From: Hypericum androsaemum
Lineage: Eukaryota; Streptophyta; Magnoliopsida; Malpighiales; Hypericaceae
NCBI GenBank assembly: GCA_963995505.1
Contig: OZ023184.1
Location: 15,746,228 to 15,810,227 of the forward strand
DNA: 64,000 nucleotides
Reading direction: 5' to 3'
The position numbers and the translations under genes were made by a program. This document shows, piece after piece, positions 44,668 through 55,449 of the stretch. Position 1 is the stretch's first letter; each line of letters starts with the position of its first letter. The notes beneath the pieces are model-generated. The model ran no database searches. It was not told the origin of the DNA and saw nothing but the letters and a program-made list of their open reading frames with translations.

Positions 44668-46534
44668 AAGGAGGATTCGACAAAAAGGATAATCGAGTCG
44701 ACGGCAACTGAAGAAAACTCGACGAAGGCGTGTGAGATCCCAAAAGGGGACGCGCCGCCTCCTCTGCCAGAGGGCTGGTGGGCCGAATGGTGCGACGACG
44801 CCGTTTGTTTCGTGCTCCCAATCAGCGGCGAAGAAGGTTTGGGCATCTTCGCCATTAACCCCTTGGACGCCTCGGTATACCATGTCGTGGACTTTCGCGA
44901 CGTCCCGGGGGTAGCGTCAAACGCGGCATGCGCCATCTTGGGTTCCCGTGTCTATGTCATTTTGGATACCGGATCAATGCGGTTCTGTGACATCGATGGT
45001 CCGTCGGCGCTTGAGTGGAAGAAGGGTAAGAATTTGAATGGAATCCGCAATGGAAACCCTAACACTAAGCTCTTTAATTCCCCAACGATGTTTACCTTGA
45101 ATGATGATCTCTATGTAGTTGATTTGGTAATCACATATGATGATGAACCTGAACACAAGTTTCAGAAGCATTTTAAGAATGGGTGGGTATCTCTTAGTGC
45201 TCCTCTCCCTATCCGCTACTCCAATTATGATCCCCCGTCTGTATATCGTCGTGATTTTCTTGGGGTCGTCTGCGACGAGAGCAGTGCATTTTTTCATGTT
45301 TGTACAACACACCGACACCTGCCTTTTCCGGGTTTTAAAGTATCTTGTTCATGTGGTGTCTTTCACGAACACCGTCTCCTGTCTTACAAACCCGATCGTG
45401 GTCACGGAAAATGAACCAGGATCGGAGGATATCCTGATAAAATCATCCCTTGGCAGAATCCCTTGCTCCTCCTCATGCCTCCTGAAAAGATCTGCAATTT
45501 TGGCCTCTATCGTCCCACTAAGATGTTCATTGATTTGGACGAATTGGATGATGGGCTGCGTTTACGGATCTGGAGGCTCCTTCATGTCACTGGGAGGATA
45601 TACTGTGCGGTTGCCTCCCCACCACCTGGGACAAGTGAACCTGCTGATTTCGTCGTGTACTCTTTTGGAGTTGTTGACCACGAGGTCCCGGAGGAGTTAA
45701 AATTGGACAGCGTGGAGAGAGTTTTCATGACTGCCAGACTCATCTCTTGCACCAACCAACGCTTCTCTGGTTATTCGTTTCCTAAAAAACCTACCCAAGA
45801 GGTAATCTTAATGTGGCCAATGCCAGGTTTGCTTTTGCTTCAGCTGTTTCTGCCGACATTGCTATCTCGAACATGTATGATTTGTCTTCTTTTTTTCCGC
45901 CAGAAATAGCCGTGGATTTGAAAAGCTAGTTGCATGTCCTTGAACAGTCACCATATTGATTCTATAGCTTAGCAGTACATGCAGTGTGAACCCTGCTGCA
46001 ACTACATGTACTTGTACAATCTTTTGGAATTATACTCGATGATTCCGACCCGCTATTAGGATCCCCCAGCCGCTCAAATGGTGCGGCATTCGCACGTGCT
46101 TGGGAGAGGTCCTTTAGATTTTTGAGTCATGAAAATGGTCTACATCTTCCAACGTGCCAATTTCCTTCAAATGAATTAGTTAAAAAATGTAATGCTTTAG
46201 ACATATTTCTGTAATTGAAGAAGGTAGTTTATCTATTCCTGCTGGTTTGACATGGAAACCTGGATCATCTTATGCCGTGTGATTGTTTGTCCCTGTGAGA
46301 TGCCGGTGTCTCTATATGGCACATTTTGCATTATGCCGTGTGCTAGCATCATAATGGTTTACTTATTCTAAACCTTGCCGTCCTGTACTAGCATGAAGTA
46401 TTCTGCCTTTCTGTGGCCTGAGGAACGTGTTTCTGTCTTTCTTGCAGGATCATGAGTTCAGCCAGCAGAATCATAACCAAGAGCTCTCCTATCCTTTGTG
46501 TGGGCAACATTCTGAATATCCCTGTGCGAGTTAA
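44668..46534 (+). pseudogene. Gene A': unit 2 copy of A, start lost and nonsense
   Basis: Colinear with gene A. The ATG has become AAG (44668-44670), after which the frame reads KEDSTKRIIESTATEEN and family blocks LPEGWWAEWCDDAVCFV, CAILGSRVYVI, MRFCDIDG, PKLF-like TKLF and NGWVSL. A W codon is TGA at about 45412; the same frame then continues RIGGYPDKI, PPEKICNFGLY, DELDDGLRLRIW and ADFVVYSFG. It lacks gene A's one-base deletion. Exon 1 ends at 45801 (CAAGAG then GTAATC), the intron ends at 46447 (TTGCAG), and exon 2 (46448-46534) reads DHEFSQQNHNQELSYPLCGQ and on to a stop. Splice sites and last exon are conserved with A although both copies are broken. Confidence 0.78.
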
Positions 46535-46662
46535 TCGCCATCTTTGCAAGAATGGTTATGGACAGATTACATTTCCTTAGCTTTTATGCAATGCTGCCTA
46601 GACCTATCTATACGCTGTAGTATAGGGTTCGCCAGAAAACAGCTTGTAAGAGTAAATGGCAT

Positions 46663-47010
46663 GGACATGAAACAAATGGCATGGACATGAAACCTAGTAT
46701 GTCTATTTATGTTGTTATAAATCTCGAATTGGATTTTTGCAACTATACTCTGGATGGAAATAATCAATTGGTTGATCAACGCTGGTTAGACTCGAAACGA
46801 AAAAAAAACCCTAGGATGGAACCCGTAACCACTCTCCCCTCACCGCCTCCTTCCTCTCCGATCCCACCCCCCCACACACCAATTGTCACCGAATATTATT
46901 ACAACAAAGACGAGCTGGATCATTACTGGATCATTCCTCTGACACATTTTAAAAACAAAAGTCCAGGATTCATAGGCATCGTGAATGTATAACCTGCATT
47001 ATCCTCCTAC
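46663..47010 (+). other. Insertion specific to unit 2, unrecognised
   Basis: Absent from the matching site in unit 1 (near 32757). It holds a + frame ending at 46992, with MEPVTTLPSPPPSSPIPPP followed by an aromatic-rich stretch. The proline-rich part is low complexity. No start evidence and no family recognised. A short direct repeat (GGCATGGACATGAAAC twice) marks its left edge. Confidence 0.4.
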
Positions 47011-47153
47011 GGTTAATTAGAGTAGTTAATCGTTTTAGTCAGACATCGTCTCCAGGAATTAAATTACTTTTTTATACTTGAGGCAGTGTCAGTTAAGATT
47101 CGGACAACTAAAAATTGTTGATCACAACTAAGTATTGTTAAGTGGTAACTATT

Positions 47154-47583
47154 GGGGTATGGATTGGGTACGGGATGCCACTATTCCGAACCGTTTGGAA
47201 TGAAGACATGCTGGGACTTTTTTGTAAACACGCTAAAATACGGGGACCAAAATAAAAAAAGTCACGCACAAATACAGGCCAGATACAAATGCCATTATTA
47301 CATAACTGCGCATGCCAGTATCACATAACTGCGCATGCCAGTGTGATCTTTTTGCAAAAATGTTAGAATCCGAGGGACCAAAATGAAAAAAACTATGCGT
47401 GTCATTATCATCAACGGGGATTTGCCATTTTCACAAAAACAAATGTCATTATCACATAACCGTACTTGCCATTATCACATAACTGTGTTTGTCATTATCA
47501 CATACCTGCGCTTGCCGCTGCGATCCCCCTTCAGTCCAAACCGTTCGGAATCAATTCCTTTACTCCGTACCCAATCCAAACCC
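47154..47583. mobile_element. Mutator-like MITE, family 1, copy 3
   Basis: The ends are GGGTATGGATTGGGTACGG and, on the other strand, GGGTTTGGATTGGGTACGG. GTAACTATT is duplicated at 47145-47153 and 47584-47592, a perfect 9-bp target duplication. The matching place in unit 1 (near 32955) lacks it. Confidence 0.93.
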
Positions 47584-47592
47584 GTAACTATT

Positions 47593-48489
47593 GGGCCTGA
47601 TTAGGTCTCACCTTAACCTTCGTATTATGCCAACTGTACATTCCTCTTTTGTAGAACACATAGTTAGGCAGTTCCTTATGTTTGTAGACTACCAAAAGTG
47701 TATTAGGGTTAGCTACTACAACTTGTATATATATGCTACGGCATCTTCCTTAATTAAAACACAACTTCTCTCCACATAATTTTTTAGTATCACTAATTTA
47801 TGAGACCTTTAAGGCCTGAAGAGGAATTGGTCCAAGTTGGGCCCTATACAAGGGGGAAAACAACGGCCAATGCCATGCAGTTTGACAGTGTACCACTTGA
47901 TGAGTACATCGTTCCGAAGATTCTTCTTGAATTAGCGTACTAATATATGTTCGTGCCAATGCCATGCAGCTTGACAGTAGTTCTTGTTTTTGACCAAACT
48001 AATGTAAAAGAAGGTTCCTATCATCCGTAAATGAATAGTGGACAAAATAAATACTTCAATATATTTTCCCCACAAATGGAAGTTTTAGCTAATTCCCTTT
48101 CGTTTTGTTTTTTGCGTGCACATGATGCCCAACTAGACGAGGGTTGCACGGCAGGGGACAATTCTTTTCTTATTTCCCTCACCATTCTTAACATTTCCTA
48201 TTTTTCTCAGGGGTCTTTGTTCTAGGACGTGAAAAGGAGGGCATACAGTGGATATAATCTCCATGTGTTGGATGCTTGCGTTGAGATACCACAGTTGGGG
48301 GTGGTTAGGTTGCTGAATGTCCACGTCAGTGGAGCTACTGCGCCATGGGAGTTCACCTCGCCAGCGAAGATCTCATTAGTTGCTTGTTCTAATCCATACA
48401 ACGAACGGGGACACCAAAATTGTCTCCCTTATATGGACCTCGAGCAAGGAGAAGATGGAGTTCATCTGTGTTGTATTATTACATTCATG
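47593..48489. other. Intergenic in unit 2, no gene
   Basis: Scattered matches to 32960-33010 and 34640-34830 of unit 1. No gene is recognised. Confidence 0.5.
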
Positions 48490-50715
48490 TGTTTAGTATA
48501 AATGTCCTAGAGACAATCGTAAAAAGGACATTGTACTAGATCATATTCAGTTATATTATTGATTTATATTAATAATATTTGGTATTACATAAAATAGATA
48601 TAATGTTTAATTGTTTGCGTATATTCATGTTTATGTTCCCATGAACTAATGTTATCGAGAATGTGAGATATCGGATGACTATGAACATAGTTCTTAAATA
48701 GCCCCAATCAATAATCAACGAGAATGGGATATCGATGATGCGATTGAGATTGGTGTGCGATCTGGATCATATTCTTAGAGGATGTAGTGGTTCTCACAAC
48801 TACGAGATACTAGGTATTTCGTGATGGATGCACAGATACTTTGGAGAGTATTGGCATACCCGACCGAGAAATCGTTTGGTGTATTCTATTTACATGTCTA
48901 CAGTAATATCGGTTTGTGGAGTAGTGAAATAGTCCTCAGACTTGAGGTCAATACGCACGACATGTACGGAGTAATGGACTTTGATCATGACCGACGCTTG
49001 CACTCCTGACGGGGTAGATATGGCATGAGTCAAGTACGTTGCGAAGTATATGTGCGTGGTAGTTGAGCCAAGAATAGAATTCATTCCTCTAATAGACTTA
49101 GAGAGAATACTTATTTTCTCATTATTAATTGGATCGTTAGTCATTGGCCAATGCACGTCACTTTTAGAATGGTGTCTAAAGTGACAATATGATTAATTAA
49201 TTGATGAGATAATATGATTACAGTAATATCGGTTTGTGGAGTAGTGAAATAGTCCTCAGACTTGAGGTCAATACGCACGACATGTACGGAGTAATGGACT
49301 TTGATCATGACCGACGCTTGCACTCCTGACGGGGTAGATATGGCATGAGTCAAGTACGTTGCGAAGTATATGTGCGTGGTAGTTGAGCCAAGAATAGAAT
49401 TCATTCCTCTAATAGACTTAGAGAGAATACTTGTTTTCTCATTATTAATTGGATCGTTAGTCATTGGCCAATGCACGTCACTTATAGAATGGTGTCTAAA
49501 GTGACAATATGATTAATTAATTGATGAGATAATATGATTAAGTTATTTGAAAAGACACATAATCATGTTCTAGACTTAATCGAGTATTCGTGAATGAAAG
49601 GACCATACCACTATAAGCTTCATATTACAGATAGTTGCAGTATCCTCGCAACGTACCTCATATGTTGAGATTGTCTGGTTTATTGTCTAGGGTTAAACTA
49701 AGACCATTAGTTTGACTAATCGCTTGACATATGAGGCCCTATGGGTCACACAACAGTAGTCTTAGTTACGAATTGAAGTTAGTTAAATTAAATATTGATT
49801 TGATCAAGAATATTTAATTTATAAAGAAAAGAATTATAATTTTATTAGATATAATTATAATTACAATTGTTTAATTAAATTAGATTTAATTAAATAATTA
49901 TATATATATATATAGTAAATATGTTAGACATATTGACTCGGTCAAGGAAATATATTCTGTAAGGACCTCTTTGTAAATTCGAGAAATCTGAAATTGCAGA
50001 TAAGCTCCTGGGGCTTTTTTGAAATTTTGGCTTTATAATTAATTATGGTATGGTACCTAAATTAATCATAAAATTGCAATTTGGTCCCTGGTTAATTAGA
50101 GTGACTTATTTGTAATTTTACTTACCTGGAAAATTACCGTTTGATCCCTGAATTATATTTTAGTCCTTGGATGTTTCTGTAACTTTTTGGGTTTTTCCAA
50201 AAATTATATTTTAATCCCTGAATTAATTTTAAAAGGGTGAGTGGAAGGTGTTGGTGGTTGCCACCAATAATCCCATTTGGGATTAATTAATGTTTCTCAT
50301 TGTGAGGCTAGAATTAATTCCCACATACTACCCTTACCATTTCCTTTACTATAATAGGTGTGTTTGTTAAGTCATTCACACACCAAAATACCTATACATA
50401 AAGGATGGTAGAGAAGAGAATTCTCACTACATATATTTTTCTAGTTAAATCTTCGTTGAGAATTGTCCTAGCAAGTTCTCCGAATATTTTAACTGTCTAG
50501 AGTTCGTAGACTAGGGCTATGTGGATACCATAGTAGAGGATTCGATCAACGAAGAGGATTCGATCCACGAAGAGCTTTGATCTACGGAGATTTGTAAGAA
50601 CTCTCTAACTATACTCTTATGTTTTATGTTATACCGCCAAATCAATTATATGTTGGTAAAATTTTATGCTTCCGTTACTTCGACCTTGGAAGTTCGTATT
50701 GCTAAAATTCTAACA
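48490..50715 (-). mobile_element. Probable solo LTR, about 2.2 kb
   Basis: On the - strand it starts TGTTAGAATTTTAGCAATACG and ends TTTATACTAAACA, a TG...CA structure with no coding sequence. Unit 1 reads through this point (34830-34850), so it is an insertion. The flanks share ATGTG (48487-48491 and 50716-50720) if the last two bases of the element overlap the duplication, so the target duplication is not clean. It is AT-rich with a (TA)n run near 49900. A complete non-LTR or other element cannot be excluded. Confidence 0.6.
48899..49538. repeat. 320-bp tandem duplication inside the solo LTR
   Basis: TACAGTAATATCGGTTTGTG starts both copies (48899 and 49219). By eye only two differences are seen over 320 bp (CTTATTTT/CTTGTTTT and CACTTTTAG/CACTTATAG), which indicates a recent duplication. 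Confidence 0.92.
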
Positions 50716-50720
50716 ATGTG

Positions 50721-51604
50721 GCCTGTCCAAAATGTACTATACCTTAATTATGAATTATTTCTTCCAAGGTAATTATGAAAATTATGGGTATGGTCTTAAC
50801 TCTTAACCCCATGATCTCGAGTCAAAGGAATCAGTTGTTCGTGGACTATCCATATGTCAAAGTTGTTGGGAAATGAGAAAGGCATGCACGTTGTGGGACC
50901 AGTTTTTTTTTTTTTGGAAATTTCATGAAGCACTGCTTCTAGTAAATGTTGGTAAGCAAGATTTTGACCTTTCTTTTTGAAACTCTTTCCTATTGGATTG
51001 GATTCATTCCCCGTGATTGTTAATGGCTTCAATTATGGATATGCCAGTGGAATGGCAACAGGTGCAAGGTAAATACTCAGATCTGTACTCTTCCCTTGAA
51101 AGGCCTAAGATTACTATCCTCCATTCTGACATCCGTTGAATTTTTTTGTAATCAACTGGTAAATTTGGAACTAAAGGCGACGACCAGCAAGAAAAAAAAA
51201 AGGTACTCATAGCATGCAAGGGTTCACCACGCACACATACGAGCTATTGAACTTACGAAAAAGAATAATTACTAAGTACTTGGATTAGTTGACGTGAGAA
51301 ACACAGACTAAAAAGGAGCTGACATGGAAATTTCATAAAGTGGCAAAACTTTTGTGGCAGATTACTAGCTTCTCCAACAACAAAGAAATTTTCTGAAGCA
51401 TTGTAGTTTTTACTGAAAGGAAATGGGGACATTGAAAGATGATGTCAACCACGACGAGGACCTGAAAATCCAAAGGCCTTTCCGACTGGGGAAAGGGGTC
51501 ATAATCGAGTATAATTCCGAAACGACTGTACATGTACTTGCAGTAGTTGCAGAAACAGGTGAAGGGGAAGCAATGCAATGCAATGCAAGAGGGAACGTGG
51601 CATG
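50721..51604. other. 3' flank of gene B', shared with unit 1
   Basis: It matches 34850-35300 and 36160-36380, including AACTAGCTTCTCCAACAACA-like and TTTTTACTGAAAGGAAATGG stretches. No gene. Confidence 0.6.
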
Positions 51605-52705
51605 CTAAGAGGAGGTGTAAGCTATTCCCAAGGGAAGTGGAAGCTCCGTACCAGACCAGTGGTGGTCTGCAGCGGTGGAGATGATTTCAGCACATAAGGA
51701 TGGAGCGCTGTATATCAATTCAAAAGTGAACACAGAGAAATTAGCAGATTTTGAGAAGGCGATCACATGGTAACGCCTCTGAGAGACTTCGACGAGGAGC
51801 AGGTTCTTGATATCATGCGGCAGCTTATCATTCAAGTCACGCAAATTAGAGTCGATGTGTTCAAGGTGTAGCCCAGAGAGGCCAAAAGCGCGGAGCTTTC
51901 CATCAGGCGTGGTTAGTAACAAGGTATTGTCGCTGAGCAGATGGGATCGACAACAAAGAGGGGATAGATAACTAGTGTTCATCCGAACCGTAGAATCAAT
52001 GCAGTCAAGGTTGATCCTAGTCCATTCCCCGACATAGCCATGCTCGAGTGTGTAACATAGGAAATGTTGTTTATAAAAAAGTGGATCTTTCCTATAGCAT
52101 GCCACATAGTGTGTTGTAGAAAGATGGAGAATTACTTTGCTGTCGCCAATGCAGGAGATGGCGAGAAGAGCGTGATGAAACAGAGTATCAGATTCTACCT
52201 TGGTGGTGCAGAGGGTGAGAGGATCTGCAAGAGATACCCAACCCCTCTTGAAATGCACCTGAAAGTGGTGATTGAACTCACGACGAGGTTTCAGCACCAA
52301 GCTAAGTGCATAGAGGTAACCGTTGAGGGTAAACAGATACGGGTTGCACCCGCGGCTGCCATTAATATTCCGATCCTTGTTCAACTTAGGAGCCACACCA
52401 CCACCGATGTCATAAAACCACATCTTATTAAACGCCGCGACGTAGACACGGGATCCTAAAATGGCACATGAGGCGTCGTCAATCCTGATTCGGGCGCCGG
52501 TCCTTCTGGGGAAGCCCACGACAAGGTATGCGGAGGAGGCGTCCGTGGGGTTGATGGCGTAGACGCCGTATTCCCAATCTTCACCTCCCCAGATTGGGGA
52601 CACGAAATAAACGGCCTTGTTGCCCCATTGGGCCCACGCGCCCTCTGGCAGAAGAGGAGGCTGCCCCCGCCTGCACTCGCCCCCTCGTTGGATCTCACGC
52701 TCCAT
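51605..52705 (-). CDS. Gene B': unit 2 copy of B, intact
   Basis: Single exon, about 366 codons, ATG at 52703-52705 (MEREIQRGGECRRGQPP). Same blocks as gene B: LLPEGAWAQWGNKAVYFV, YGVYAINPTDASSAYLVV, ASCAILGSRVYVAA, MWFYDIGG, NPYLFTLNGYLYALSLV, KRGWVSLADPLTLCTT, ISCIGDSKVILHLSTTHYV, QHFLCYTLEHGYVGEW, SHLLSDNTLLLTTPDGK and NFSVFTFELIYSAP. No stop or frameshift, although it differs from B by many substitutions and small in-frame indels, which suggests an older duplication with coding constraint. No F-box or targeting signal is seen. Function unknown. Confidence 0.8.
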   Translation of the reverse strand: MEREIQRGGECRRGQPPLLPEGAWAQWGNKAVYFVSPIWGGEDWEYGVYAINPTDASSAYLVVGFPRRTGARIRIDDASCAILGSRVYVAAFNKMWFYDIGGGVAPKLNKDRNINGSRGCNPYLFTLNGYLYALSLVLKPRREFNHHFQVHFKRGWVSLADPLTLCTTKVESDTLFHHALLAISCIGDSKVILHLSTTHYVACYRKDPLFYKQHFLCYTLEHGYVGEWTRINLDCIDSTVRMNTSYLSPLCCRSHLLSDNTLLLTTPDGKLRAFGLSGLHLEHIDSNLRDLNDKLPHDIKNLLLVEVSQRRYHVIAFSKSANFSVFTFELIYSAPSLCAEIISTAADHHWSGTELPLPLGIAYTSS

Positions 52706-52742
52706 TCTTGTTTTGGAACCCAAATTAGAAGATGCGGTCCCG

Positions 52743-52757
52743 GCGCTAGGGTTGGGG
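52743..52757 (-). promoter_or_regulatory. CCCCAACCCTAGCGC motif upstream of gene B'
   Basis: Identical to the motif before genes B and C, at the same distance from the ATG as in B. Confidence 0.55.
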
Positions 52758-52839
52758 TTTTCTTTTTGGACCTCTTTATCTTTTTCTCTTTTTAATGGTA
52801 GGTTATTATATATATTTGGGAAAAAAACTTAGAAGTCTC

Positions 52840-53465
52840 TATGTTTTAGTATATAGTACTGAGAGGTCTACTACTTAATCAATTAGTCCCTAAGTTTTAA
52901 AAAATTGAACAATAAAAATGGTGACTTGATATGGACCCCTGAGACGTGTAACGTGCACCTACATTGGCCGCCGCTACTGGTTTGATGTCGATTGTCTCAG
53001 AGGATCGGCTTGGCATGGACTTCATCATGATTATCACGCCTCATCTTGGTCGACGTACGAACGAGTTCTTGGAAGACGAGTTCATCTCTTCGGTTTCTGT
53101 TTGCTCTCGATCTTGATGTCGACAGAAGGCAAGGGAAGTGGTCTGGCTCCGTCATGTTGTGGGTTTGACAACCATCAAGGTTCAGGAGGTTGTCTGTTCT
53201 CATCCCCGACCACGAGTTTCGCTGGCGTGGAATTGGAGAAAAACCTTTCATAAAAGGGAAAGAAAAAACTAGTGATAGCGCAAAAAATAGTCGACACCAT
53301 AACCATAACACATCAGGAAGGCGTTGGATAGAGATGACGCCGAGGTAGATATTGCTCCTCTAAACTCCAGTAAAACATTGAGAAATTTATAACTACAAGT
53401 TCCCTAGAGAGGAAACAACCCAGTGGCTAACTACAAGTTCCCTAGAGGGGAAACAAGTAATTTTA
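52840..53465. other. Intergenic, with a short tandem repeat
   Basis: No gene. Near 53390-53455 AACTACAAGTTCCCTAGAG occurs twice in tandem. Confidence 0.45.
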
Positions 53466-53650
53466 GAGGTCGATTCCAAAGTGGTTGCGAGATATATGAA
53501 GTCCAACGAATCACCAGGCCCTCGCTGCTCCTCCATTTTCCTGGATATTAGAGAGCTGCTCTCTAGAAACTTTAAAGTTGTTATTACCCATGTCTATAGG
53601 GAAGCGAATGCCTCAGTCGATTGGATTGCGAACCAAGCTTTTTTTTAATA
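53466..53650 (+). pseudogene. LINE RNase H-like domain fragment
   Basis: The frame reads EVDSKVVARYMKSNE, CSSIFLDIRELLS, FKVVITHVYREANASVDWIA and NQAFF, then a stop. This matches the recalled C-terminal end of the RNase H-like (RVT_3) domain of plant LINEs, whose hallmark is the HVYREAN-xxDWIAN motif. A possible polyadenylation region (AATAAATAAAG, about 53757) follows. Everything upstream is missing. Confidence 0.75.
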
Positions 53651-53814
53651 TAGGGTCTCATCACTTTTGTAATCCTCTCATGGATATTCGGCTCTTTTTT
53701 ACTAAGGGACCTTAGTGACGTCTCGTTTCCGAGATCGGTTGTAACTCTTTATTTTGAATAAATAAAGATTTGCTAGGGATGCCTTTAGTCCCTCTCTCTT
53801 GACCCAAAAAACAG

Positions 53815-54707
53815 AGAAAATTATTCTCGGCCCCTTAGGGTTTGCCTAAATCACTGTTTTAACTCCTCCTGTTTCGAAACCTAAACTTTGGCCCCCTAGT
53901 TTATTTTTATTGAACTGTAAGGCCTTTCGCTGATGTCATCATTTGATATATTTTTTTTAAAGAAATGATTATTATACCCTTCAATAAAAAATGCATCGGA
54001 GTCGGGGACCTTCTCGAGGATCTTCTTCCTCTTGCCATTCGTTACCGGTGACTAGAAAAACTGCCGGAGAAGCCTCAGAGACCGGGACTCTGCCCCGTGG
54101 AGCATCCTCCCGTTATGGACAATGAACGCGAGGGCCTCACCAGCATCGCAGGTGAACAACATCGACGAAGATCCCATCGACTCCGGACCCCCGCGGCCAC
54201 GTCAAAGTAGTCAGCGACGGCGGGATTCTCGGACTTCACCCTGAGGAAAGCCTTGAGACGGAATAGACGCGACAACAACGGAAGACCGGAGGTAGACCAC
54301 GACGGAAGAGGGGTCGGAATAGACGCGACGACAACGAAAGACCGGAGGGACAACCGAAGTGGGTGTGGAATCGGGAGACTTCGTAGTGCTTGCAGCTCGA
54401 GGAGGAGGATGGCGAGACTCCGCCGTCGCCGTTAATCGATGCCGCCGGCGGTGAGGTGGACCGGAGATGGAGATAAGGGGAGACGGAGCCGGCGATTGAG
54501 AGTGTAAGTTTTTTATTTTTTGTTTTGATTTTTTAAGGGCAGGATAGTCATTTCGATGAATAAAAAATAATAAATCGAGTGATGACATCAGCGAGGGGTC
54601 TTAGAGTTCAATAAAAACAAACTAGGAAGGCCAAAGTTTGGATTTTGAAACAGGAGGGGTTAAAACCATAATTTAGGCAAACCCCAAGGACCCGAGAGTA
54701 ATTTTCC
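53815..54707. mobile_element. Long-inverted-repeat element, Pack type likely
   Basis: The arms (about 53816-53990 and 54530-54707) are inverted copies with ends GGAAAATTACTCTCGG and inner blocks GGGTTTGCCTAAAT, CTAAACTTTGGCC-like and GCTGATGTCATCA. The GC-rich interior includes an open - strand piece reading MGSSSMLFTCDAGEALAFIV then HNGRMLHGAESRSL near 54080-54185, which looks like host coding sequence I cannot assign. A-rich flanks make the target duplication unreadable. Confidence 0.68.
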
Positions 54708-54959
54708 AAAAAAAAACAACACAGTTGCTTTATCTCCAGCCTGATCCTTTCTGCAACATACTAGATGACTTGAACTCACCAAGTACTCTAGCCAACATCT
54801 GGGAAGGTGCCAATTAGTCCCTGAATCGAGGCTACCTCACTCACCCTCCCTCCTTTTAGATTAACTCGCACAAGCATATTTTTAATTGTACACTATTACC
54901 GAACGAGAATGAGGGTGTTCATAGAGAGAGATCTTTATCGTTTAATTGTACACTATTGC

Positions 54960-55290
54960 CAGAGCAAGAGGTTTAGGACTGGACGGCAAGGTTTAGGATA
55001 TAAGTAAACGATTATGATGGTAGCTAGGAGTAATGCAAGATGTGCTATACCGAGACCACCATCTCACTGGGACACACAATCACACTGTGTAAGATGAGCC
55101 AAGTCTAACCAGCAGGAATAGAAGATAAACTAGCTTCTCCAATTACTGATTTTCTGAAGCACTATAGTTTGACTAATTCATTTGAAAGGAAATGGGGATC
55201 AGGACCCGAAAATCTTAAGGCCTTTCCCAAGCACGTATGATTACTGAACCGATTAAGTGGCTGGGGAAACCTAATGCGGGGCAAAATCAA
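54960..55290. repeat. Third copy of the gene-B 3' flank, without a gene
   Basis: It matches 36010-36280 (GATTATGATG-TAGGAGTAA, AGATAAACTAGCTTCTCCAA, GAAAGGAAATGGGGA, AGGCCTTTCC), but no B-type reading frame follows on the right. It may be the remnant of a lost paralogue. Confidence 0.55.
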
Positions 55291-55298
55291 AACAGGTA

Positions 55299-55441
55299 AG
55301 GACTAAATCTCCAAACCTCTCTCTGTAAAGGAGATGTACTCGACTCTTCCCACAATATCAAGTTCTTCCCCAAACGACATCTTCCTGGATATCTGTAAGT
55401 AAGTAAGGGAGCAAGTTCTGCCCGAAGATTTCAGCTTATCC
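55299..55441 (-). other. Possible isolated last exon
   Basis: On - a TTTTGCAG acceptor (about 55442-55449) is followed by 47 open codons reading DKLKSSGRTCSLTYLQISRK, MSFGEELDIVGRVEYISFTE and a stop. Like the last exon of gene A it begins with GAT. There is no upstream exon to join with confidence. Confidence 0.3.
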
Positions 55442-55449
55442 TGCAAAAG

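Noticed and set aside
44485..44936. - strand frames opposite gene A' (and 30757-31023 opposite gene A)
   Set aside because: They are reverse-strand shadows of the conserved A coding sequence.
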